A stretch of 64,000 nucleotides of DNA from JAWKTM01 sp041399085 (GTDB taxonomy: Bacteria; Planctomycetota; Planctomycetia; Pirellulales; Pirellulaceae). The notes below the pieces were generated by a model that saw only the letters and a program-made list of their open reading frames with translations, did no database searches and was not told the origin of the DNA. The stretch is from NCBI GenBank assembly GCA_041399085.1, contig JAWKTM010000015.1:1-64000 (forward strand), given 5' to 3'. Every line of letters starts with the position of its first letter. The first letter of the stretch is position 1. A program made the translations under genes and the position numbers. Below, in pieces: positions 47,169 through 56,700 of the stretch.

Positions 47169-50100
47169 TCAGTTTCGCACGAGCGTTTCGTCCAAGTTCA
47201 TCAGCGTCGAAGCTACGATCGTCCAAGCGGCGTGTTCGGCCGGATCTAGCTCGTCGACGTTCTTTGACTCGCCGAAACCGAGCAACTTATTCGCGGCTTC
47301 GGAATCGCCTTGAAACTTCGCCAAGCTAATCTCGTACAACTCCGTGAACGCCCGCAGTTCCGTTTCACTGGGCAAGCGAGCGGTCGTTAGCAGCATCCCA
47401 CGCTCGATGCGTTTGGCGGGCTGCGCGTCGGAACACTCTTGCATGATCCGCGCCGCCAAGCGACGTGCCGCCTCGACGAACTGGACATCGTTTAGCAGCA
47501 CCAATGCTTGTAGCGGCGTGTTCGTGCGTGCCCGCTTAATTTGACATTTCTCTCGTGTCGGCGCGTCGAAGATTTGCATGTTGGGAGGTGGTGCGGAACG
47601 CTTCCAATACGTATAGAGGCTGCGGCGGTACAATGCCTCGCCGTGATCTTGGACGAACTTGGGATTACCTCCCAAACCGACTTCGGCCCACAATCCGGGC
47701 GGTTGGTATGGTTTGACGCCTGGTCCACCCATACGGTCGTTCAGCAGACCGCTCACGGCCAAGGCTTGATCCCGAATAAACTCGCCCTGCAAGCGGAATC
47801 GCGCGCCGCGTGCCAAAAGCCGGTTTTCGGGATCACGTTGCCACAACTCCGGAGTCACTCGCGATGATTGGCGATAGGTGTGCGACATCACAATGTTCTT
47901 GAGCATCCGCTTGATATTCCAACCGCTTTCACGGAAGTCGACCGCCAGCCAATCCAACAGTTCCGGATGCGTGGGAAAATCTCCTTGCGAACCAAAATCG
48001 TCAGGCGTATTGACCAAACCGCGGCCGAACAACATTTGCCAGTAGCGATTCACCGCGACCCGTGCTGTTAACGGATGTTCGTCGTCGAATAACCATTGAG
48101 CCAAGCCCAAGCGGTTGCTGGGCATGCCTTCCGACATGGGTGGCAAGATCGCGGGCGTTCCCGCGGCGACTTTGTGATCCGTGGGAGCGTCGTAGCGGCC
48201 GCGCGACAACATAAACGTATCGCGCGGCTTGGCCATGTCGCTCATAATCATGACAGTGGTTAACGGCTTGACGAGCTCAATCTGCTGTTGCCGCAGGCCA
48301 TTTTGTTCCTTCGACAGCATCTGATACTCGGCATCCACATTGTTCAGATAGTAGTCGAACAATGTCTCGCGCTGCGTGTCCGACCGATCGGCGGCGGCGA
48401 GTTGCAAAATTGGCAAAATCGGGTCCGCGCCGGCCAACTGTTTGACTTCCGCTTCGCTGAGCAAGCGAGGATAGAAACGAACATCGTCCACCTCGCCCGT
48501 CAAGCGACTGCTGGGGTGTCGCGAACCGATTAACAGCGTCTTCTCGGTGATGACGGTGTCGCTCAGGCTATCCTGTTGAACATCCCACTGCCAGACTTCG
48601 CCATCCACGTAAATCGTCACGCCCGCGGCTTTCGACGAGCCATCATAGGTGACCATCACATGATGCCACTTGTCGGCCTCCAGAGCCTTCTTGGTCTGCA
48701 CCTTAATCGCATTCTCGGGCCATTTGTGAATGATGTGCGGAGCGATCTTGCCGCCACTAATCAAACAGTCATAGCCACGATAGGAATTGGCGTCGTCCAT
48801 GCGAGCCAGCAATGCACCCGAACCATTTTTGGGCAGTTTGATCCAACCGCCATAAGATACCGAGTCGGTGCGTTCGAATCGGCCGACGTCGCCCAAATCC
48901 ACATAGGTAGACCCATTCAACTTCAACGCCTTATTCAGGCGACCATCCACCCATTCCGGTTGGCCTTCGATCTTGCCTTTGTGATCGGGCTGAGCCAGAT
49001 TGGTCACTTCCGCTCCAGCGCCCTCGTCCAATGCGAAATGAAGGGACATCCCGGTGGGTGTGGATGCCTCGGGTTTGGCGGCGATCTCCGTTTCCCTGGC
49101 CGTCACCCATTCCAAAAATGGCATGTCGGCGGCCGTGCGACGATCTGCTAGTCGCTTTTCCACATCGTCCAATTGTTGTTGAATCTCCGGCAGGCGAGCT
49201 TGTTTCTCCGCATCGGGGATCTCCAAAATTGGCTGGGCATTGCCGTTACGAGTCTGCATACCCCCGTCGGAGCTGACGTTAAAGAAGGCATAAAAGCGAT
49301 AGTAGTCTTCTTTTGAGATGGGATCGTACTTATGATCATGGCATTGGCCACATTCCATGCTCAGGCCCAGCCAGACCGTGGAGGTCGTCTTCACGCGATC
49401 CACCACATATTCGACGCGATATTCCTCGGCGATCGCGCCGCCTTCGTCCGTAGTGCCATTGTTGCGATTGAAGCCAGCGAGCATACGATCTTCGACATGG
49501 GCGTCGGGAACAAGGTCGCCCGCCAACTGCAGAATCGAAAAACGATCGAACGGCATGTTCTCGTTGTAGGCGCGCACGACGCGATCGCGCCACCCCCACA
49601 TGTCGCGCGGGCCGTCGGCGTGAAAAACACTCGTATCGCCATAGCGGGCAGCGTCCAACCACATCACGGCCATTCGCTCGCCAAAATGGGGCGATTGAAG
49701 CAGGCGATCCACAACCGTTTCGTAAGCCGTGGCGGACTTGTCGTTGACGAATCGTTCGACCTCATCCGGCGTGGGCGGCAAGCCGGTCAAGTCCAGCGTC
49801 ACGCGGCGAATCAACGTGCGGCGGTCGGTTTCCTCCGTCGGCGCTAGGCCAGCCGCTCTCAACCGGCGAAAAACAAAATGGTCGATTGGATTAATGGCTG
49901 GAAGGGAATCGGGAACCTCGGGCACGGCTGGCCGCTTGGGCGCGACGAAGGCCCAATGGTCGGTCCATTCGGCTCCTTGTTCGATCCAACGTTTGATGAG
50001 TTCCATTTCGGCGGGCGTCAGCTTCTTGTTCGAGTCGACTGGCGGCATCCGCTCGGATTCATCGGTTGTGGAAATTCTCGCCCACACGGAACTTTGGTCG

Positions 50101-50360
50101 AGGTTGCCCGCCGTCAACGCCGGTTGGCCGTCGCGAGGCGCGAACGCATCGTCCTTGCGATCCAATCGCAGATCCGCTTGGCGTTGTTCCGTATCCGGTC
50201 CGTGACAGTGGAAACAGCGATCGGAGAGCAGCGGTCGAATATCGCGGTCGAAACGCACGCGGTTGAGATCGTCATCGGCGTTCGCGGAAATGACGAACGC
50301 AAGTCCGAAGATCGACAGGGCCAAAGCACGATACAATGTCACCATTGGCATCATTCGCAT
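47169..50360 (-). CDS. PSCyt1/DUF1549/DUF1553 protein with LamG module
   Basis: The 1063-residue protein starts with a signal peptide (TLYRALALSIFGLAFVISANA). An N-terminal cytochrome domain (CFHCHGPDTEQ) is followed by DUF1549 (LIRRVTLDLTGLPPTPDE, ending in CGQCHDHKYDP), a LamG-like domain (KWHHVMVTYDGSSKA, TIYVDGEVWQWD) and DUF1553 (PLTARVAVNRYWQMLFGRGLV to NTPLQALVLLNDVQFVEAARR). It is intact and of usual length. It is the upstream partner of the DUF1501 gene. The N-terminal heme domain distinguishes it from the paralogue at 21.7 kb, which lacks it. Confidence 0.9.
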   Translation of the reverse strand: MRMMPMVTLYRALALSIFGLAFVISANADDDLNRVRFDRDIRPLLSDRCFHCHGPDTEQRQADLRLDRKDDAFAPRDGQPALTAGNLDQSSVWARISTTDESERMPPVDSNKKLTPAEMELIKRWIEQGAEWTDHWAFVAPKRPAVPEVPDSLPAINPIDHFVFRRLRAAGLAPTEETDRRTLIRRVTLDLTGLPPTPDEVERFVNDKSATAYETVVDRLLQSPHFGERMAVMWLDAARYGDTSVFHADGPRDMWGWRDRVVRAYNENMPFDRFSILQLAGDLVPDAHVEDRMLAGFNRNNGTTDEGGAIAEEYRVEYVVDRVKTTSTVWLGLSMECGQCHDHKYDPISKEDYYRFYAFFNVSSDGGMQTRNGNAQPILEIPDAEKQARLPEIQQQLDDVEKRLADRRTAADMPFLEWVTARETEIAAKPEASTPTGMSLHFALDEGAGAEVTNLAQPDHKGKIEGQPEWVDGRLNKALKLNGSTYVDLGDVGRFERTDSVSYGGWIKLPKNGSGALLARMDDANSYRGYDCLISGGKIAPHIIHKWPENAIKVQTKKALEADKWHHVMVTYDGSSKAAGVTIYVDGEVWQWDVQQDSLSDTVITEKTLLIGSRHPSSRLTGEVDDVRFYPRLLSEAEVKQLAGADPILPILQLAAADRSDTQRETLFDYYLNNVDAEYQMLSKEQNGLRQQQIELVKPLTTVMIMSDMAKPRDTFMLSRGRYDAPTDHKVAAGTPAILPPMSEGMPSNRLGLAQWLFDDEHPLTARVAVNRYWQMLFGRGLVNTPDDFGSQGDFPTHPELLDWLAVDFRESGWNIKRMLKNIVMSHTYRQSSRVTPELWQRDPENRLLARGARFRLQGEFIRDQALAVSGLLNDRMGGPGVKPYQPPGLWAEVGLGGNPKFVQDHGEALYRRSLYTYWKRSAPPPNMQIFDAPTREKCQIKRARTNTPLQALVLLNDVQFVEAARRLAARIMQECSDAQPAKRIERGMLLTTARLPSETELRAFTELYEISLAKFQGDSEAANKLLGFGESKNVDELDPAEHAAWTIVASTLMNLDETLVRN

Positions 50361-50556
50361 GGAATCACTCGGCAAGGAAAGCGGGCGCGAAACGCGCGTC
50401 GGCGGCGGGAATAAAATCGGCGGGAGGTTGTTTTCCAACCGTTGCCTATCTTACTCGAAAACCGAATCGTTTCCCAACTTGTGTTCGGACGGTCCGCGCC
50501 GCGAGACCGACGACTGAGATTTGAAAATTCGACGTCAACGCGCCCTGGGCGCCACG

Positions 50557-52608
50557 TCAAGAACGCGATCGCAATTGTTCGCGAGCCTGTCGGTAGATTC
50601 GAGCGCGACGTTCGCGCACTAGTTGCTTGACGTCGTAAGCCGAGTAGTCGTAAGCCGCGCCGGCTTGGCAAAGTAACCGCAATTCCGATTCGCTGATGCG
50701 GCCGTCCCACAGGCTGACGTCCGCCATCGACGTAAGCCACTGGCGCGCGGCCGCGCGATCGGGCGGCATGGGAACATCTAATTGGTCGCGCCGCGCCGCT
50801 TCGATCATCGCGTCGAGCCACTCTTGATCGACGCGCCGGTGGGCCGCGGCACGCTGCAACATCTTCATCTCGCGCTCGTCCAACTCGTTGTCGGCCAGCG
50901 CCATCTTGATCGCCCAAGCTAACTGTTGTGAAGCCTGCGGCGGACGGTCGGTCAACGTCGCCACGTCCTGCACATTCGACTGGGCGTGCTCGCGAGCTTG
51001 GCGAATTAACTCGTGAGCCTCCGCACTATTCATGGGATGAATCGCCGTTAACACCCAATCGTGCGAGCCGTCGTTCAGCGTCTCGCCGCAGAACTCACAA
51101 CCGTGCGATGCCACGTTCGTTTCCGGCGCGCCGCAATTCGGGCAATGCGCCGACGCGATCGTCTGATCCACGTTCGTGCGGGCGCCTTGCCGCCGAGACA
51201 ACACGAACATCGTGCGAAATGCCGACGAGTCGCCCAGCGCTCGCAATCCTTGCCGCGGGTCGAGCGAATGCTTCGTTCCCGACCAACGCACCTCAATCAA
51301 CGCTCGGTCCATTCCTGCTCCGAATAGTTCGGCCGAATGATCGCGACCATTGCCGTTGGCCGAAGCGTTCGCGGAAGCCGCGTTGCCGATCGCCGCGGGA
51401 AGCAGCGCCAACACGTCGACTGAGCCGACCGCACACTCGCCCCAAAATTGCCGAACGTCGCCGTCTCGCGAATCTCGTCGGAATCCCGAGGCATACTGCT
51501 CACAAAACTCCGTGGTCGCCATCTTAGTTAGCGGCCGAACATCGCCGGCTCGGTCCGCCGCCGCTTTGCGCCAGAAAATCACCGAGGTGCGATCTTCCAA
51601 GTGACGAAGCTGCAAAGCCGCGTCCGCTTGGGCTCGATACCAATCAAGATTCACGACGCGCTGCCGATCGTCGCCGTTCCATTCACTAGCCTGCGTGATC
51701 TCGGTCAGCACCCAATCGTATTGCCCGCTACGCAGTACGCTGTCGCACGCTGGACAACGGGCCGATTGATTCAAGCGAATATCGGCGCCGCAGTTCGGAC
51801 AGCTTCCCTCAATCAAGCCGGGCTTGTCCGTCGTCCGCACGCCATGCCGCCGCAGAAACGTCCAATACTCGACGAACGACTCCGACAAGATCGATCCCGA
51901 CAGCCGCTTGCCCTTCGACAAACTCATGCGGTAGTCGATCGCCGAAGCCGCGATCATCACGGTGATCTCATCGAAGTATTCATTCGAGTCCGCCTTGGCG
52001 AGCGCTACGCGGTTGACCACGATCTGTTCCATGTGATCGCGGTAATCGCGTTCGCGCTGCTCCTGAATCTGCAACGTAAATCGCTCTAGGATGCCGTCCG
52101 AGATAAAGGCCCGAACCGGCTGCATGTCTTGGCTGCACCAAGCCTGTTGGACTTGAACGAAGCCGTGCCGCACGCGGTCATAGAACCGCTCTTCGTTGAA
52201 ATCGGGATCGTCGCGACCGAGCAGCCCGACGGCCGCCGCACGTTCGTGATCCGCCATCGCCGCACGGCCTCGTTGGATCGTGCGGCTGACGCGATGGTGC
52301 TGGCCGTTGCGAGCTCCAAAGTAAAACAAGGCGATAATGCCAATCACCAATGGAACGCCGATCAGCGGCCTGTTGATGCAAAGCTGAATCAGCCAATAGA
52401 TCAGCAGCCCCAGACCATTGCCGCCGCTTCCGCTGCCTCCGCTGCTGCTGAAGCCACCGCCGCCGCCGCTGAAACCTCCTCCACCGCCGCTGTAGCCACC
52501 GCCACCACCGGCACGCGCCCACAACCATTCGGGCGCGAGCAACATGACCGCGACAACCGCCAGCGTGGCAGCCAACCAACACCAAGTTTTCGGCGAGATG
52601 CGTTTCAT
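50557..52608 (-). CDS. Membrane protein with two Tim44-like domains, two zinc ribbons and a TerB domain
   Basis: The 683-residue protein has an N-terminal TM segment, a Gly/Ser-rich linker, a second TM segment (PLIGVPLVIGIIALFYFG), a Tim44-like domain (DFNEERFYDRVRHGFVQVQQAWCSQD), a zinc ribbon (CPNCGADIRL, CPACDSVL), a second Tim44-like unit (TEFCEQYASGF), a second zinc ribbon (CPNCGAP, CEFCGETL) and a C-terminal TerB-like helical domain. The DWVLTxI motif after each zinc ribbon shows internal duplication. Tim44-like proteins are often membrane-associated scaffolds, and TerB occurs in stress or defence-linked proteins. It is near the TIR gene, but the 56-nt gap does not show whether they are co-transcribed. 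Confidence 0.75.
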   Translation of the reverse strand: MKRISPKTWCWLAATLAVVAVMLLAPEWLWARAGGGGGYSGGGGGFSGGGGGFSSSGGSGSGGNGLGLLIYWLIQLCINRPLIGVPLVIGIIALFYFGARNGQHHRVSRTIQRGRAAMADHERAAAVGLLGRDDPDFNEERFYDRVRHGFVQVQQAWCSQDMQPVRAFISDGILERFTLQIQEQRERDYRDHMEQIVVNRVALAKADSNEYFDEITVMIAASAIDYRMSLSKGKRLSGSILSESFVEYWTFLRRHGVRTTDKPGLIEGSCPNCGADIRLNQSARCPACDSVLRSGQYDWVLTEITQASEWNGDDRQRVVNLDWYRAQADAALQLRHLEDRTSVIFWRKAAADRAGDVRPLTKMATTEFCEQYASGFRRDSRDGDVRQFWGECAVGSVDVLALLPAAIGNAASANASANGNGRDHSAELFGAGMDRALIEVRWSGTKHSLDPRQGLRALGDSSAFRTMFVLSRRQGARTNVDQTIASAHCPNCGAPETNVASHGCEFCGETLNDGSHDWVLTAIHPMNSAEAHELIRQAREHAQSNVQDVATLTDRPPQASQQLAWAIKMALADNELDEREMKMLQRAAAHRRVDQEWLDAMIEAARRDQLDVPMPPDRAAARQWLTSMADVSLWDGRISESELRLLCQAGAAYDYSAYDVKQLVRERRARIYRQAREQLRSRS

Positions 52609-52664
52609 GCCGCCCAGTATAAAGGTGCCAGCGTGCGAGGTGAAAGCGGAAACTCGCTGCGTCG

Positions 52665-53291
52665 TTAGTCCAAACCGCGTATGACGATCGGATCGACGCC
52701 GCGGATACGACGCAACAGATTGCGAGACTCAGAGAAGTTTTGCCGAGCGGCGCTGTCGTGCCTTAGTCGCCTGCGGATGTCTTCGGCCCATTTCGCCTCT
52801 TGATCGACGAAGCGAGCGATCATTCGCGTGGCCCAATCGAAACGGGATTCACCCTTCGCTCGCGTGACTGCAAACTGAATCGCCTTGTTTACTAGTGGTT
52901 GCCACACAGACCGCGATAGCACCGGGTGATTGGCTTTCACAAATAGCAGAGGCAGTTCGATGTGTTGAAGTTCCGCTCCCTGCCAGAGAATCTGTTCCTG
53001 AGCCAAGCTGGCAAGCGTCGACTCCATTACGGGCCAACCGCGACCTTGCCTCAACATCGCTGGCGTCAGAAAGTAGACGACGTGTCGACAGCGAAGAATC
53101 TCCTCGCGAAGCGTTTCAATTGGCCGGCGCCCCAGTGGATAATCGTGCCGGTCGATCCAAGGAATAATCTGACGCTCTCGAAGCGCCTCATAAACCGGCA
53201 ATACCAAACGCTCCCGATCCTCGGCCACATGAGACAAAAATACGTGACAGCCGATACGCGGCCAATGATTGATCGTCCAAGCCGACGCCAT
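52665..53291 (-). CDS. TIR domain protein
   Basis: The 208-residue protein has a TIR domain in residues ~14-130: box 1 VFLSHVAEDRE, a BB-loop-like region, and GRRPIETLREEI, with a predicted catalytic Glu at E90 in GWPVMEST. This position matches the NADase Glu of enzymatic TIR proteins. A C-terminal helical part follows. Its ATG is one nt after the stop of the upstream small gene, so they are coupled. Bacterial TIR proteins usually act in antiviral defence by depleting NAD+ or making signals. No cyclase or Sir2 gene is adjacent. Confidence 0.85.
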   Translation of the reverse strand: MASAWTINHWPRIGCHVFLSHVAEDRERLVLPVYEALRERQIIPWIDRHDYPLGRRPIETLREEILRCRHVVYFLTPAMLRQGRGWPVMESTLASLAQEQILWQGAELQHIELPLLFVKANHPVLSRSVWQPLVNKAIQFAVTRAKGESRFDWATRMIARFVDQEAKWAEDIRRRLRHDSAARQNFSESRNLLRRIRGVDPIVIRGLD

Positions 53292-53292
53292 A

Positions 53293-53607
53293 TCAACCTT
53301 CCGGCGGGTTGAACGGCGGCAAGACTGTGGGGCGACTGTCCGTCAATGCTTCGACCAACTGTTCTCCCATTTCCGTTGGGCGAACGAAAATCTCATGTTC
53401 GAGTTCTAATGCGCCACCTTTGATCAACTCCAAACATGCCGCGCGGACCTCGCCGAGCGTATACTGCTCGTCCAGCACGGAATATAAACTCTGGACGGCA
53501 AGGCCATCGCCCGACCGACGTGTGGGATCAAAGCGGAAAAACGCCGCCAACACATCCCGGTAGATCGGCGCTAAATTGGTTAGATAGTCGTCGGTTATCG
53601 TTGCCAT
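53293..53607 (-). CDS. Small protein coupled to the TIR gene
   Basis: The 104-residue protein (MATITDDYLTNLAPIYRDVL at the start) is mainly alpha-helical with a possible winged-helix-like segment (YTLGEVRAACLELIKGGALEL, IFVRPTEMGEQLVEAL). Its stop is separated from the TIR start by one nt. It may be a regulator or sensor that controls the TIR effector. No family was recognised. Confidence 0.7.
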   Translation of the reverse strand: MATITDDYLTNLAPIYRDVLAAFFRFDPTRRSGDGLAVQSLYSVLDEQYTLGEVRAACLELIKGGALELEHEIFVRPTEMGEQLVEALTDSRPTVLPPFNPPEG

Positions 53608-53715
53608 ATCGTACTCCTCCCCTCGACCACACGGTTACGATTCTAGCTTCGCAACAATCCCAGGCCAAGGCTCGAACGGGACGACTACATTTGATTCGAC
53701 GGAATTACAAAGGTC

Positions 53716-56700
53716 TCAGCAATCGCTCAGAACTTGCTCGCGTAACGCGTCACAGAGTTGTTCGACGTCGGTGCGCAACGTCTCGGCCAGTCGGCTGGCC
53801 GTGGGGAAATCGTGCGCGAAAGCGGCTTTCTCGACTTCCGCCGCCAACCCAACCGTGCCACCGGCGCCGAAGTTCGCGGCCAGTCCCTTCAGGCTGTGAG
53901 CGGCGCGGGCCGCCGCCTCGGCACTCGAATCCCCAAGCGATCTCCGCAAATCGTCAAGCAGAATGGCGGAATCCTCCAAGAAGTAGCCTGCCATGTCACG
54001 CAACAGTTCCTCGTCGTCACCCAGTCGCTTCCGCGCCTGGGTCAGATCAAGCAGATCCGACTTGGGCTGGGCCGAAGAGGTCGCAGCCGATTCATGAGAC
54101 ATGGCGATCGTTTCTTCCGTGGATGAGTGGGATTCGAACAGGCGTCCCTTACGCAACACCAGTGTCTCCACCGTACGTATTAGACGCTCGGCGTCAATAG
54201 GTTTCGAAATGTAGGCGTCCATGCCAGCCCGCATGCAGCGTTCGCGATCGCCCTTCATGGCGTGCGCCGTCATGGCTACGATCGGTACCTCGGCAATGGC
54301 CGGCCTATCCATCAAGCGAATCGCGGCCGTGGCTTGCAAACCATCCATCGTCGGCATTTGCACGTCCATCAGCACCAAGTCAAACGACTTCGCCGTCAGC
54401 TTGTTCAATGCCTCACGACCATTCGAGGAAACCTCGACTCGGTGCCCGCGTTTCTCCAAAATCGCTCGCACCACTTTTTGGTTCGCTGGCGTATCTTCGG
54501 CAACCAACACCGACAGGCCTTGCTTGACGGCGTGAATCGCACCGGGACGAGTGGGCTGGCCACGTTCTCCGTACAACGCCGACAGCACCGCTTGCAACAA
54601 CAGTCCGCCCGAAATCGGCTTTTCCAAGTAGGCCGCCACCTGCAAATCATCACAGCGTTCAATGAACGAATTGCGATCCGCGGATGACAACATCAGCACC
54701 GTAGCGCTGTCCGTAACGCCGCGATCTTGCATTGTTTCAATCAGCGTAAAACCATCCATGTCGGGCATCAGGCCGTCGACCACAATCAATGGAAACGGAT
54801 CGCCGCCACGACGACTTTCCTCGACCAGCTCCAGCGCCGTATAACCGTCCGAAGTCAGCGTGGGCCTCATTCCCCATTGATTAAAGGTCTCTTGCAGAAT
54901 CCGGCGATTGGTATGATTGTCGTCTACTACCAGCACCTTTCGTCCGGCGAGCAACCGGACCTCCTGCGGATGAAACGGCGGAGCGTCCTCTAGCTCCCGC
55001 ATCACCATCGTGCAATAAAACGTGCTACCCACGCCCCGCTCGCTCTCCAGCCAGATGTCGCCGCCCATCTTCTCGACTAGCTCGCGACAGATGGCCAACC
55101 CCAAACCCGTCCCCGCGTACCGTCGCGTGGACGATGCGTCCACTTGTGTGAACGGAGCGAAAATCCGATCTTGATCGGCCGCTTCGATGCCAATTCCCGT
55201 GTCACGCACTTCCAACCGCAAGGTCACTTCATCGTCGTCACGGCGTTCCACCATCACGTGAACGACCACCTCGCCTTGCTCGGTGAATTTGATCGAATTG
55301 CCGGCCAAATTAATTACGATCTGACGCAGTCGCCGGCCATCTCCTTCCAAATGGTCGGGCACGTCGGCTTCCACATAACATGCTAATTCCAACCCGCGCT
55401 CATGAGCTCGGAGCGACAAGGTTCGCATGGCTTCATCTAACAATTGCCGAAGATGGAACGGCTCGGGCTCGATCTCAAATCGCCCGGCTTCCATGCGAGA
55501 AAAGTCCAGCAAATCATTCACCAGCGACAACAATACCTGCGTCGACTCACTGGCGGTTTGCAGATAATCTCGCACCAGCGGCGAAATCTGTTCGCCCAGC
55601 GAAAGCTCGACCATCCCCACCATCGCGTTCATCGGAGTCCTTAACTCATGGCTGATATTGGCCAGAAATTCGGACTTTGCACGGTTCGCTGACTCGGCCG
55701 CCTCTTTCGCGGAGTGCAACTCTTGCTCGCGCTGCTTGCGTTGCGTGATATCGCGCTCAATGGTCGAAACACCGATCAAACAACCATCCACATCGAACGT
55801 AGGTGATACCGTCAGCGATACATCGATCAAGGAACCATCCTTGCGACGTCGCAGCGTCTCGAACTGTTGAAACGGTTCCCCATGTCGGATCAACGACGCG
55901 AAATTCGGTTCGGTAATCTCCAGCCGTCGCGGCAAGATCAGATGAATCGTGCGGCCAATCGCTTCCTCGGCGGAATACCCATAAGTCCGTTCGGCGCCCC
56001 GATTCCAACTCACAATCGTGCCATCCAGCGATCGACCGATAATGGCGTCATAAGAGGAATCCACAATGTCGGCCAACCGCACGCGCTCTTGTTCCGCCCG
56101 GCGCTGACCCGTCATGTCATCAAACACCACGACAGCGCCATCGACACGCCCGTTGTGATAAATCGGCGAACTCCAGAACGCCACGGGAAAACTGCTGCCG
56201 TCCGCGCGCCAGAAGAAGTCGTCGGCGCTATGCGTGCTCTCGCCCGTGCGAATGCACTGCTGTACCGGACAATCCTGAAACGAAAACACCGACCCATCGC
56301 GGCGACTATGATGAGCGACCGAGTGCATGTTCCGCCCTAACAAATCCGCTTCGGATTCGTACCCCAACAGTTCCAGGCAGGCTCGATTACAGAAAGTGCA
56401 ATTCCCCTCTAAGTCGATTCCGTACATCGCCTGTCCCGTGGAATCCAACAACAGCCGGATTCTTGCCTCGCGCTCCTGCACCTCGCGCTGGGATCGCTTT
56501 AACGGCCCGATGTCTCGCGATATCGCCGCGACTCCCACCAGCTTGCCTTGCGTATCTTGAATGGGAGAAATCGTGAGTGAAATCTCCATCAACGTGCCAT
56601 CCTTGTGGCGACGCACGGTTTCGATCTGACTCAGATTTTGTCCCGATCGCACGGCCTGGACAATTTTCACTTCGTTCCCATGCGGCTCGGCCGGCAAAAG

